Below are positions 16,465-24,613 of a stretch of DNA of 64,000 bases, one piece after another. A model generated the notes under the pieces. It was not told the origin of the DNA, searched no databases, and worked only from the letters and a program-made list of their open reading frames with translations. Source of the stretch: Nonomuraea pusilla (lineage in GTDB: Bacteria; Actinomycetota; Actinomycetes; Streptosporangiales; Streptosporangiaceae); contig NZ_FOBF01000016.1 of assembly GCF_900109355.1 (NCBI RefSeq), positions 62,001 to 126,000 on the forward strand. The letters are read 5' to 3'. Position 1 is the first letter of the stretch; each line of letters opens with the position of its first letter. The translations under genes and the position numbers were made by a program.

Positions 16465-18291
16465 ATGCCCGAACGCGATCTACAGTTCCTGGCCGAGCTG
16501 GCGGCGCAACTGCGCGTCGACTCGGTGCGGGCCGCGGCCGCCGCCGGCTCCGGCCACCCCACCTCGTCCATGTCGGCCGCCGACCTGATGGCCGTGCTGT
16601 TCTCCTGCCACCTGCGCTACGACTTCACCCACCCCCACAACCCCGGCAACGACCACCTGATCTTCTCCAAGGGGCACGCCTCTCCCCTGCTGTACGCGCT
16701 GTACAAGGCCGCCGGGGCGATCGACGACGACGAGTTGCTGACGTTCAGGAAGCGGGGCAGCCGCCTGGAGGGGCACCCCACCCCGCGCCTGCCCTGGGTG
16801 GACGTGGCCACCGGCTCGCTCGGCCAGGGCCTGCCGGTCGGCGTGGGCGTCGCCATGGCGGGCCGGCTGGAACGGCTGCCGTACCACGTCTGGGTGCTGT
16901 GCGGCGACAGCGAGCTGGCCGAGGGGTCGATCTGGGAGGCCGCCGAGCACGCCGGCACCGAGGGGCTCGCGAACCTGACCGTCATCGTGGACGTCAACCG
17001 GCTCGGCCAGCGCGGTCCCACCCGGCACGGGTGGGACACCGGCGCGTACGCCCGCAGGTTCGGGGCGTTCGGCTGGCACACCATCGAGATCGACGGGCAC
17101 GACCCCGGCCAGATCGACTACGCGCTCGGCGACGCCTGCAACACCCGCAGGCGCCCGACCGTGATCCTGGCCAAGACCCGCAAGGGCGAGGGCGTCGTCG
17201 AGGTGGAGAACAGGGAGGGCGCCCACGGCAAGGCGCTGAAGGACCCTGAGCGGGCCGTCGAGGAGCTCGGCGGCGTGCGGTCGCTGCACGTCGAGGTGCG
17301 CAGGCCCGAGGACGTCCCCGAGCCGCACCGGTTCGAGACCAGGATGTCGGCGCCGCCCGAGTACCGGGTCGGCGACAAGGTGGCCACCAGGGAGGCGTTC
17401 GGCGCGGCGCTCGCGGCGCTGGGCGAGGCGCGCGGCGACGTCGTCGTGCTGGACGGCGAGGTGGCCGACTCGACGAAGACCGAGGCGTTCGCGGACGCCT
17501 GCCCCGAGCGGTTCTTCGAGATGTACATCGCCGAGCAGCAGCTCGTCGCCGCGGCCGTCGGGCTGCAGGTGCGCGGGTGGAAGCCGTACGCGGCCACCTT
17601 CGCGGCGTTCCTCACCCGGGCGTACGACTTCATCAGGATGGCCGGGGTGAGCAAGGCGTCGATCCGGCTGGTCGGCTCGCACGCGGGCGTGTCCATCGGC
17701 GAGGACGGCCCGTCCCAGATGGGCCTGGAGGACCTCGCGATGATGCGGGCCGTGTACGGCAGCACCGTGCTCTACCCGTGCGACGCCAACCAGGCGGCCG
17801 CGCTCACGACGGAGATGGCGGACGTGTCCGGCGTGTCGTACCTGCGGACCACGCGGGGCGGCACTCCGGTGATCTACCAGCCGGGCGAGCGGTTCCCCGT
17901 GGGCGGCTCACGGGTGCTGCGCCGCTCCCCCGAGGACCGCGCGACGATCGTGGCCGCCGGCGTGACCGTGCACGAGGCGCTGGCGGCGGCCGACGACCTC
18001 GCCGCGTCGGGCGTCCCCGTAGGCGTCATCGACATGTACTCGATCAAGCCGATCGACGCGGCGGCGCTCGTGGAGGCCGCCACCACCACCGGCACCCTGA
18101 TCACCGTCGAGGACCACAGGGCCGAGGGCGGGCTCGGCGACGCGGTGCTGGACGCCGTGGGCGAGCTCGGTCCCCGCGTGGTGAAGCTCGCGGTGCTCGG
18201 CCTGCCCGCGTCGGCCACGCCGGAGGAGCAGCTCGCCGACGCGCGCATCGACCGCCACGCGATCGCCGACACCGTGAAGCGCCTCCTGTGA
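16465..18291 (+). CDS. Transketolase
   Basis: A 608-residue thiamine-diphosphate enzyme that moves two-carbon units between sugar phosphates in the pentose phosphate pathway. The N-terminal part has SGHPTSSMSAADLMAVLF, HLIFSKGHASPLLYALY and the diphosphate motif GDSELAEGSIWEA. The pyrimidine-binding half begins near residue 310 (VATREAFGAALAALGE) and includes RFFEMYIAEQQLVAAAVGL. It is shorter than E. coli TktA but matches the compact actinobacterial type. ATG at 16465 is chosen because GAGGAGG ends six bases before it; an upstream ATG at 16450 overlaps that ribosome-binding site. Confidence 0.93.
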   Translation: MPERDLQFLAELAAQLRVDSVRAAAAAGSGHPTSSMSAADLMAVLFSCHLRYDFTHPHNPGNDHLIFSKGHASPLLYALYKAAGAIDDDELLTFRKRGSRLEGHPTPRLPWVDVATGSLGQGLPVGVGVAMAGRLERLPYHVWVLCGDSELAEGSIWEAAEHAGTEGLANLTVIVDVNRLGQRGPTRHGWDTGAYARRFGAFGWHTIEIDGHDPGQIDYALGDACNTRRRPTVILAKTRKGEGVVEVENREGAHGKALKDPERAVEELGGVRSLHVEVRRPEDVPEPHRFETRMSAPPEYRVGDKVATREAFGAALAALGEARGDVVVLDGEVADSTKTEAFADACPERFFEMYIAEQQLVAAAVGLQVRGWKPYAATFAAFLTRAYDFIRMAGVSKASIRLVGSHAGVSIGEDGPSQMGLEDLAMMRAVYGSTVLYPCDANQAAALTTEMADVSGVSYLRTTRGGTPVIYQPGERFPVGGSRVLRRSPEDRATIVAAGVTVHEALAAADDLAASGVPVGVIDMYSIKPIDAAALVEAATTTGTLITVEDHRAEGGLGDAVLDAVGELGPRVVKLAVLGLPASATPEEQLADARIDRHAIADTVKRLL

Positions 18292-18300
18292 CGGCCCCTT

Positions 18301-18368
18301 CGCGGCGCGGGAGAGCGCCGGGCCCCTTCGCGGCGCGAGAGGGCGCCTCCGCGGCGCGAGAGGGCGCC
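18301..18368. repeat. Three direct copies of a 19-bp GC-rich unit
   Basis: CGCGGCGCGAGAGGGCGCC occurs at 18329-18347 and 18350-18368, with a two-mismatch copy at 18301-18319. The array fills the convergent gap between transketolase and ChaB genes. It can form stems through GGCGC/GCGCC. Confidence 0.85.
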
Positions 18369-18437
18369 TCCGCTCACGCCAAAGCGCCGGGCTCCGTCGC
18401 GGTGGACGGGACCCGGCGCCCGGCGGGCGCCCGCCGC

Positions 18438-18824
18438 TCAGCGGCGAGCCTTGGCCGTGGCCTTCCTGTTGGCCTTCTTGATGGCGTCGACGAGCTCCTG
18501 CTTGGTCATCCTCGACCGGCCGTGCACACCGAGCTCGGCGGCGACGTGCTGCAGGTGCTCCTTGCTGGCGTTGGCGTCCACGCCCTCCTGGGTCCTGCCG
18601 GAGCGGTCGGTGGCGCCCTTGTCCGACGGCCCCTTCCTGCCCTTCGGCTCCCAGTGGTCGCCGACCTTCTCGAAGGAGTGCTTGAGGGCGGCGAAGGCGG
18701 TCATGTGCGCGCGCCGCCCCTCGCCGTACTCCTTGACGGCCGAGTCGTGGGCCTTGACCCAGGTGTCCTGCGCCTTCTTGGGCGAACGCTTGATGGTCGA
18801 CGGCAGCTCCTGAACGGCTGGCAT
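18438..18824 (-). CDS. ChaB family protein
   Basis: A 128-residue protein. The first 60 residues form a ChaB domain: LPSTIKRSPKKAQDTWVKAH then FAALKHSFEKVGDHWEPKG. The C-terminal 45 residues (KEHLQHVAAELGVHGRSRMT then LVDAIKKANRK) look like a Rho-N/SAP-type helical DNA-binding module. ChaB was named for a putative cation-antiporter regulator, and the actual role is unknown. The upstream gene's TAG lies within the GAGGTGA ribosome-binding site, so coupling is likely. Confidence 0.88.
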   Translation of the reverse strand: MPAVQELPSTIKRSPKKAQDTWVKAHDSAVKEYGEGRRAHMTAFAALKHSFEKVGDHWEPKGRKGPSDKGATDRSGRTQEGVDANASKEHLQHVAAELGVHGRSRMTKQELVDAIKKANRKATAKARR

Positions 18825-18837
18825 GCCGAGTCACCTC

Positions 18838-19119
18838 CTACAGCGGCGGTTCGTCGTAGTGGCGGCGCTCCTCGTAGACGGTGGTCCTGCGCGCCTCGGG
18901 CTCCTCGTAGATCTCGTGGCGGTGAACCGGTTCGTCGATGGGGCCCACCGCGCGGCGGGTGACGTTGATCCGGTAGATGCCGAACGCGAGTCCGACCAGG
19001 CCACCGAGCATGAGGACGACGCCGACGACGTTGATGTCGAGGCCGGCGAGGTCGAACTCGACGGCCCAGGTGAGTATCGCGCCGAGCATGATGAGGATGA
19101 TGCTTCCGGCGATGGTCAT
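18838..19119 (-). CDS. DUF6458-type small membrane protein
   Basis: A 93-residue protein. Two hydrophobic helices (IAGSIILIMLGAILTWAVEF and VVGVVLMLGGLVGLAFGIY) are followed by a polar tail rich in Arg, Glu and Tyr (HRHEIYEEPEARRTTVYEER). This layout matches DUF6458, a family of unknown function in actinobacteria. An ideal AAGGAGGT (19127-19134) precedes the ATG at 19119. It forms an operon with the ChaB gene. Confidence 0.85.
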   Translation of the reverse strand: MTIAGSIILIMLGAILTWAVEFDLAGLDINVVGVVLMLGGLVGLAFGIYRINVTRRAVGPIDEPVHRHEIYEEPEARRTTVYEERRHYDEPPL

Positions 19120-19156
19120 CAGATCTACCTCCTTGACACGAAGGACCTCTATCCAC

Positions 19157-19666
19157 ATGGCGAAAAACAAACCCGTCGTGGTCGTCGGCCTCATGGGTTC
19201 GGGGAAGTCCACCGCGGGCCGCCTGATCAGCGAGGCGCTGGGCGTCCCCCTGACCGACAGCGACCCGTACCTGATGGAGCGGCACGGCGGCACCGCCGCC
19301 GAGATCGCCGCGCGTGAGGGCGCGCGGGCGCTGCACCGGTACGAGGCCGAGCACGTGCTGCACGAGCTGGCCGGCGAGCCGAAGGTGATCGCGGCGGCGG
19401 CGAGCACGGTGGAGGACCCCCGGGTGCGGGAGGCGCTGCGTGACGCGTTAGTGGTCTGGGTGGACGCCGACGACGAGGTGCTGGCCCGGCGGATGCGGTC
19501 GGGCGACCACCGGCCCGGCTTCTCCCCCGCCGCGATGCGGGCCCGGAGGGAGCGGTACTTCCGCGAGGTGGCCGACCTGAGGTGCGACGTCGGCGTGCTC
19601 ACTCCCGAGCAGGTGCGCGACGCGGTGCTGCGGGAAATGGGTTTGCCCGCCGCCGATCCCAGCTGA
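19157..19666 (+). CDS. Shikimate-kinase-like P-loop kinase
   Basis: A 169-residue P-loop kinase. Walker A is VVGLMGSGKSTAGRLISEAL (about residues 9-28), followed by the DSD motif TDSDPYLMERHGGTAAEIA, where true shikimate kinase binds Mg and shikimate. The lid LARRMRSGDHRPGFSP contains the expected Arg residues. However, the family's GGG substrate motif is replaced by AAAA (VIAAAASTVEDP). It could be a paralogue using another small alcohol. No aro genes are adjacent. Confidence 0.8.
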   Translation: MAKNKPVVVVGLMGSGKSTAGRLISEALGVPLTDSDPYLMERHGGTAAEIAAREGARALHRYEAEHVLHELAGEPKVIAAAASTVEDPRVREALRDALVVWVDADDEVLARRMRSGDHRPGFSPAAMRARRERYFREVADLRCDVGVLTPEQVRDAVLREMGLPAADPS

Positions 19667-19678
19667 TACCCAAAGGGG

Positions 19679-20251
19679 ATGTTCGCCGACAAACCCACCC
19701 TGACGGGCCGCCTCGTGACCCTCCGCCCGGTCGGCCTCGACGACGCCGAGGGCCTGTACGAGCTGATGTCCGACCCCGAGGTCCGCAGGTTCACCGGCTC
19801 CCACCTGGAGCCCGACCTGGAGGGGGCGAGGACCTGGTACGCCGGGCGGGCCGCCCACGACGACCGCCTCGACCTGGCGATCGTCGCGGACGGCGAGTAC
19901 GTCGGCGAGGTCGTGCTCAACGAGCTCGACGCCGACAACCTGTCGTGCAGCCTGCGCATCGCCCTGATCGGCGCGCGGGCGTTCGGCAAGGGCTACGGCA
20001 GCGAGGCCATCACCCTGGTGCTCGACCACGCCTTCGGCGCCACCCCGCTGCACCGGGTCAGCCTGGAGGTGTTCTCGTACAACGCGCGGGCCAGGCACGT
20101 CTACGAGAAGCTCGGCTTCGTCCAGGAAGGCCTGCTGCGGGAGAGCCTGCGCTGGGCGGGCGAGTGGCACGACACCCTCGTCATGGCGCTGCTGCGCAAG
20201 GAGTGGGCCGCCGCGCGCGGATGGCCGGCCCGATCGGAAACGCTGGCATAA
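19679..20251 (+). CDS. GNAT family N-acetyltransferase (RimJ/RimL type)
   Basis: A 190-residue acetyltransferase. GRLVTLRPVGLDDAEGLYEL opens the fold. The acetyl-CoA loop is GARAFGKGYGSEAITLVLDH (about residues 99-118), and SYNARARHVYEKLGFVQEG is the conserved C-terminal helix and strand. Targets may be protein N-termini or small amines. AAAGGGG abuts the ATG at 19679 directly, an unusually short spacing, so the true start could be slightly downstream. Confidence 0.88.
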   Translation: MFADKPTLTGRLVTLRPVGLDDAEGLYELMSDPEVRRFTGSHLEPDLEGARTWYAGRAAHDDRLDLAIVADGEYVGEVVLNELDADNLSCSLRIALIGARAFGKGYGSEAITLVLDHAFGATPLHRVSLEVFSYNARARHVYEKLGFVQEGLLRESLRWAGEWHDTLVMALLRKEWAAARGWPARSETLA

Positions 20252-20260
20252 TGATCATGA

Positions 20261-20302
20261 CGCCCCGGGTCCCCCGAGGCGCGCGGGGGGCCCGGGGCGT
20301 TT
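20261..20302 (+). terminator. Strong terminator after GNAT gene
   Basis: Arms CGCCCCGGG (20261-20269) and CCCGGGGCG (20291-20299) extend inward through CCCCC/GGGGG, and TTT follows at 20300-20302. Confidence 0.75.
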
Positions 20303-20340
20303 CCTGGTGCAACCAATGTGCCTCGACCGGCATCTAAGCA

Positions 20341-21399
20341 GTGGTGACGATGCGCTTGGTGCCCGGTGATCCGGAAAGGCTCGGCGGCTACTGGCTGGCG
20401 GGCCGTCTCGGCGCGAGCTGGCGGAGCGTGGTCTACGACGCGTACGACGACGACGGCCGCAGGTTCGCCGTCAAGGTGCCGCGTGCCGAGGTGGGGCGGC
20501 GGCTCGACCGGGTGTCCTGCCCGCACGTCGCGGCCGTCGTCGAGGTCGGGGTCGACGCCGGGCTGCCGTACGTGGTGAGCGAGTTCGTCGACGGGCCCGA
20601 CCTGCGGCAGGCCGTCTCCAGGCACGGGCCGTACGCGGGCGACGACCTGATCGCCCTGGCCGGGGCGCTGGCGCGGGCCCTCCGGGCACTGCACGCGGCC
20701 GGCGTGGCCCACGGCGAGCTGAAGCCCGAGAGCGTCCTGCTGGCCGCGGACGGCCCCAAGGTCATCGACGTCGGCGTGGCCTCCGGCGGGCCGGTCGGCT
20801 GCACCCGCACGTACCTCGCGCCCGAGGTCTTCACCGGGTGCGAGGCCGGGACGGCGGCCGACGTGTTCGCGTGGGGGGCCGTCGTGCTGTTCGCGGCGAC
20901 CGGCCGCGACCCGTTCACCGGCGCCAGCATGGGCGCGCTGATGCACCGCCTGCTCACCGCCGACCCCGACCTCGGCGCGCTGCCCGCGCCGCTGCGCGAC
21001 CTGGTCGGGCGTGCCCTGGCGAAGGACTCCGCCGCGCGTCCCACGGCGGACGAGCTGCCGGTGGAGACCGCCGGTGAGCTGCGCCCGCCCGAGGGGCTGC
21101 GCGGGCCGCGGTCGCTGGGCGAGGTGGCGGAGGAGGCGTACGCCGCGCTCGGGCCGGGCGAGCGGGAGGAGGTGCCCGGCCTGCTGTTGCGGCTGCTCGA
21201 CGGCGACGGGCCGTACGCGGCGGCACTGGCCCCGCTCATGGACGCCGGGCTGCTCGTCCGCAGGAGCGTGCGCGTGCCGCCCCGCGAGACCGGGGTGGGC
21301 AAGCTCGTGGCCGTCGCCGACGACCGGGTGACGCCGGCCAGCGCGGCGCTCTACCGCGCCTGGCCGCGCCTGCGCGCCTGGATGGCCACCGGGCCCTGA
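20341..21399 (+). CDS. Protein-kinase-like protein with altered catalytic loop and STAND-type C-terminal tail
   Basis: A 352-residue cytoplasmic protein. Residues about 15-235 follow the Hanks-type kinase fold: nucleotide-binding Lys in FAVKVP, activation-segment TYLAPEVF, and F-lobe DVFAWGAVVLFAATG. The catalytic loop HRDxKPxN is changed to HGELKPES, losing both the catalytic Asp and the metal-binding Asn; DFG is DVG. The C-terminal 95 residues end PASAALYRAWPRLRAWM, closely resembling the HEALxRAWPRLxxWL end of nSTAND1 winged-helix regions, yet no STAND NTPase is present. There is no transmembrane segment. Start is GTG 20341 or ATG 20350. Confidence 0.8.
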   Translation: MVTMRLVPGDPERLGGYWLAGRLGASWRSVVYDAYDDDGRRFAVKVPRAEVGRRLDRVSCPHVAAVVEVGVDAGLPYVVSEFVDGPDLRQAVSRHGPYAGDDLIALAGALARALRALHAAGVAHGELKPESVLLAADGPKVIDVGVASGGPVGCTRTYLAPEVFTGCEAGTAADVFAWGAVVLFAATGRDPFTGASMGALMHRLLTADPDLGALPAPLRDLVGRALAKDSAARPTADELPVETAGELRPPEGLRGPRSLGEVAEEAYAALGPGEREEVPGLLLRLLDGDGPYAAALAPLMDAGLLVRRSVRVPPRETGVGKLVAVADDRVTPASAALYRAWPRLRAWMATGP

Positions 21400-21498
21400 G
21401 AAGCGCCTCCCCGGACGAGCCCGGGGGGCGATCCCGGCTGGTGCGGTGAGCGGCATCGCGGCCGGTTCCCGTCCTCGATGGGCTCTACGGTGGGTGGC

Positions 21499-22659
21499 AT
21501 GGACCCCCTCCTCACCCGGCGGGCCCTCAACCGGGCCACGCTCCACCGGCAGTTCCTGCTGAGCCGTACGGGCCTGCCCGTGCTCGACGTCGTCGAGCAC
21601 CTGGCCGGGCTCCAGGCGCAGACCCCGCACACCTGGTACACCGGCCTGTGGACGCGCGTCGAGAGCTTCAAGCCCTCCGACGCCGCCGACCTGCTGCTCT
21701 CGCGCGAGCTCGTACGCATCGCGCTCCAGCGCTCCACCATCCACCTGGTCACCGCCCGCGACTGCCTGGCGATGCGGCCGCTTCTCCAGGTGGTGACCGA
21801 GCGCGGCACGCGGGGCGCGTACGGCAGGAAGCTCGCCCAGGTGGACCTCGACGAGCTGGCCGCCGTGGGGCGGGCGCTGCTGGAGGAGCGCCCGATGACG
21901 TTCGCCGAGCTGGGGCGCGCGCTGGCCGGGCGGTGGCCGGGCGTCGACCCGCACGCGCTCGGGCAGGGCGTGCGCTGGCTGGTGCCGCTCGTCCAGGTGC
22001 CGCCGCGCGGCCTGTGGGGCAGGAGCGGGCCGGTGGCGCACACCAGCGCGGAGTCCTGGCTGTCCTCGTCCGTGCCTCCGGTGGCACCGCCGCCGTCCGT
22101 GACGGCGCCTGCCGCGACGCCGCCCCTCGCCACGCCGCCGATGACGGCGCGGGAGCTGGTGCGCCGCTACCTGGCCGCGTTCGGCCCCGCCTCCGTCATG
22201 GACGCGCAGACCTGGTCCGGGCTGACCCGGCTGGGCGAGGTGGTCGAGTCGATGGACCTCGTACGCTTCCGCGACGAGTCCGGCCGCACGCTCTACGACC
22301 TGCCGGACGCGCCGCGCCCCGCCGAGGACGTCCCCGCGCCGGTGCGCTTCATGTACGACTTCGACAACCTCTTCCTGTCGTACGACGACCGGTCGCGCAC
22401 GATCACCGAGGCGGGCGCCGAGGTGCTCGGCTCGTTCATGGGCACGAACGTCATGCCGCGCATCGTCCTGGTGGACGGGTTCACCGGGGGCCGCTGGACC
22501 GTCTCCAGGGCCAAGGGCGTGTCCAGGCTGGAGGTCCGCCTGTGGGAGCCGGCGGCCCCGGTGGACGAGGTCGAGGCGGAGGGCCGCCGGCTGCTGGAGT
22601 TCCTGGCCCCCGACGACGGTCACGACGTCTCGGTCCTCCACGGCCCCGCCCACGCCTGA
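21499..22659 (+). CDS. Winged-helix DNA-binding protein of the AlkZ/HTH_42 family
   Basis: A 386-residue protein. Near residues 34-42 is VEHLAGLQAQTPHTWYTGLW, containing the QxQ motif that is catalytic in Streptomyces AlkZ, a glycosylase that unhooks azinomycin crosslinks. Tandem winged-helix regions follow, with a Pro/Ala-rich spacer (about 195-215) and a beta-rich C-terminal domain. Paralogues are common and most are untested, so DNA repair is family-based inference. ATG at 21499 (MDPLLTRRALN) is preferred over 21478. Confidence 0.85.
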   Translation: MDPLLTRRALNRATLHRQFLLSRTGLPVLDVVEHLAGLQAQTPHTWYTGLWTRVESFKPSDAADLLLSRELVRIALQRSTIHLVTARDCLAMRPLLQVVTERGTRGAYGRKLAQVDLDELAAVGRALLEERPMTFAELGRALAGRWPGVDPHALGQGVRWLVPLVQVPPRGLWGRSGPVAHTSAESWLSSSVPPVAPPPSVTAPAATPPLATPPMTARELVRRYLAAFGPASVMDAQTWSGLTRLGEVVESMDLVRFRDESGRTLYDLPDAPRPAEDVPAPVRFMYDFDNLFLSYDDRSRTITEAGAEVLGSFMGTNVMPRIVLVDGFTGGRWTVSRAKGVSRLEVRLWEPAAPVDEVEAEGRRLLEFLAPDDGHDVSVLHGPAHA

Positions 22660-22736
22660 GCCCGGCCGCCCGTCGAGGCCACCCCGCCCACGCCTGAACC
22701 CGGCCGCCCCTCGGCCCGCCCTCCTCCTGCCTGGAC

Positions 22737-22767
22737 ACACGGCGTTGTGCATTGCACAACGCCGTGT
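22737..22767. promoter_or_regulatory. 31-bp near-perfect palindrome, candidate IclR operator
   Basis: Perfect 14-bp arms ACACGGCGTTGTGC (22737-22750) and GCACAACGCCGTGT (22754-22767) flank ATT. A further half-site-like GTTGCATAA overlaps the right end. It lies 37 bases upstream of the IclR gene start, as expected for autoregulation; a terminator role for the preceding gene is possible too, but no U-run follows. Confidence 0.6.
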
Positions 22768-22803
22768 TGCATAAGGCGCGGGCCCCCGCGTAGGGTGGCC
22801 GCC

Positions 22804-23559
22804 GTGCCCGAACGCAACCAGTCCGCCTCCCTCAGGCGCGCGCTGACCGTGCTGGAGCACGTCCGCGACCGCGGCGCCCTGTCGCTCGGCCAGCTCGCCG
22901 AGGCCGTGGGGGTGTCCAAGAGCACCGTGCTCCGGCTGGCCGCCCCGCTCGTCGAGGCCAGGCTGCTCGACCGCGACCCCGGCACGGGCGCCTACCGGCT
23001 GGGCCACGGCGCGCTGCTGCTCGGGCAGTCCTACCTGGCCACGCTCGACCTGCGGGCGGTCGCGGCCGAGGAGTGCCGCCGGCTGATGGAGGAGGTGGGC
23101 GAGACCGTCCACCTGGTCGTCCACGACCACCCGCACGTCGTCTACGTCGACAAGGTGGAGAACCGGACGAACGTCCACATGGCCTCCCGCATCGGCAGCC
23201 GCGCGCCGATGCACTCCACGGCGGTCGGCAAGGCCGTCCTGGCCTGGCAGCCGGAGGAGGCGCTGGCCGGGCTGACGCTGGAGCCGAGGACCCGGCACAC
23301 CATCACCGACCAGGAAGGGCTGCGCGCCGAGCTGGCGCAGGTCAGACGGCGCGGCTACGCGGTCGACGACCGCGAGAACGAGCCCGAGGTGCGCTGCGTC
23401 GGCGCGCCGATCTTCAATCACCTCGACGCGGTCGTCGCCGCCGTCTCCGTCTCCGGGCTCGGCTCGCGCGTCACCGCCGCGCGGGTGCGTGAGCTGGGGC
23501 CGCTGGTGGCGCGGGCGGCCGCGCGCATCTCAGGAAGGCTGGGTGCTTCAGCCCGATGA
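22804..23559 (+). CDS. IclR family transcriptional regulator
   Basis: A 251-residue regulator. The N-terminal winged helix reads LRRALTVLEHVRDRGALSLG and VGVSKSTVLRLAAPLVE. The C-terminal GAF-like effector domain has HVVYVDKVENRTNVHM, GSRAPMHSTAVGKAVLAW and VGAPIFNHLDAVVAAVSVSG. The GTG at 22804 (preceded by AGGGTGG) gives a normal family length; the frame is open to 22747. Its stop overlaps the sugar-kinase ATG by four bases. IclR proteins often control sugar-acid catabolism, consistent with that partner. Confidence 0.92.
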   Translation: MPERNQSASLRRALTVLEHVRDRGALSLGQLAEAVGVSKSTVLRLAAPLVEARLLDRDPGTGAYRLGHGALLLGQSYLATLDLRAVAAEECRRLMEEVGETVHLVVHDHPHVVYVDKVENRTNVHMASRIGSRAPMHSTAVGKAVLAWQPEEALAGLTLEPRTRHTITDQEGLRAELAQVRRRGYAVDDRENEPEVRCVGAPIFNHLDAVVAAVSVSGLGSRVTAARVRELGPLVARAAARISGRLGASAR

Positions 23560-24500
23560 CCGACCTCGTGACCTTCGGCGAGACCATGGCGCTCTTCGCG
23601 GCCAGGCGCACCGGGCCGCTGCGCTTCGCCCGCGACTTCGACCTCGGCCTGGGCGGCGCGGAGTCGAACGTCGCCATCGGCGTGGCCAGGCTCGGCGCCG
23701 GGGCCGCCTGGATCGGCCGGGTCGGTGCCGACGAGTTCGGCGACCTGATCAGGGCGACGCTCGCGGGCGAGGGCGTCGAGGTGCACGCGGTCACCGACCA
23801 CGAGGCGCCCACCGGCCTGATGATCAAGGGCAGGCGCACCGCCGACCTGGTGGACGTCCGCTACTACCGCAGGGACAGCGCGGGCTCCCGGCTCTCCCCC
23901 GCCGACCTCGACCCCGCGCTCCTCAGGTCGGCCAGGGTGCTGCACGTCTCGGCCATCACCCCGGCGCTGTCGCCGTCCGCCCGCGCCGCCGTCCGCCACG
24001 CGGTGTCCGAGGCCCGCGCGGCCGGGGTGGCCGTGTCGCTCGACGTCAACTACCGCGCCGCGCTGTGGAGCCCCGACGACGCCGGCGCCTGGCTGCGCGA
24101 GATCGCCGGCGAGGTGGACGTGCTGTTCGCCACCGAGGCCGAGGGCCGGCTGCTCGCGGACGGCGACGGCCCCGAGGAGCTGGCCAAGGCGCTCGCCGCG
24201 TTCGGGCCGCGGCACGTTCTCGTCAAGATGGGCGCGCGCGGCGCGCTGGAGCTGAGCGACGGCCGGGTGCTGCGGGCCGAGCCGTACCGGGTGACGGAGG
24301 TCGATCCGGTGGGCGCGGGCGACGCGTTCGCCGCCGGGTGGCTGGCCGACTGGCTGGCCGGGGCCGAGCCGGAGCTCCGGCTGCGCACCGCGTGCGCGGC
24401 GGGCGCGTTCGCCGTCACCTCGCAGGGCGACTGGGAGAGCCTGCCGAGGAGGTCCGACCTCGCCCTGCTCGGGGGCGCCGCCGACGGCGTGAGCAGGTAG
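23556..24500 (+). CDS. PfkB-family carbohydrate kinase, probable 2-keto-3-deoxygluconate kinase
   Basis: A 314-residue ribokinase-fold enzyme. FGETMALFAARRTGPLRFAR and LGLGGAESNVAIGVARLG are the usual N-terminal blocks of KDG kinases. The anion hole and catalytic base are in DPVGAGDAFAAGWLADWL. KDG kinase makes 2-keto-3-deoxy-6-phosphogluconate in hexuronate and aldonate breakdown. The specificity is inferred from sequence resemblance and the IclR partner; other keto-sugars are possible. No aldolase is directly downstream. Confidence 0.88.
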   Translation: MTDLVTFGETMALFAARRTGPLRFARDFDLGLGGAESNVAIGVARLGAGAAWIGRVGADEFGDLIRATLAGEGVEVHAVTDHEAPTGLMIKGRRTADLVDVRYYRRDSAGSRLSPADLDPALLRSARVLHVSAITPALSPSARAAVRHAVSEARAAGVAVSLDVNYRAALWSPDDAGAWLREIAGEVDVLFATEAEGRLLADGDGPEELAKALAAFGPRHVLVKMGARGALELSDGRVLRAEPYRVTEVDPVGAGDAFAAGWLADWLAGAEPELRLRTACAAGAFAVTSQGDWESLPRRSDLALLGGAADGVSR

Positions 24501-24613
24501 CGCCCGTCCTCCTCTTGCCGAACGGTTGTCTCCCGCTGGGACCTCTTTGCCGGTGTCGCCTGGGGTCTTGGGGGCAGGCGGGGAACAGCTCAACCGGGGA
24601 GAGGAAAGGTGCG

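Noticed and set aside
20101..23421. 1106-codon minus-strand open frame
   Set aside because: Antisense to four well-supported plus-strand genes; no domain, and composition typical of antisense frames.
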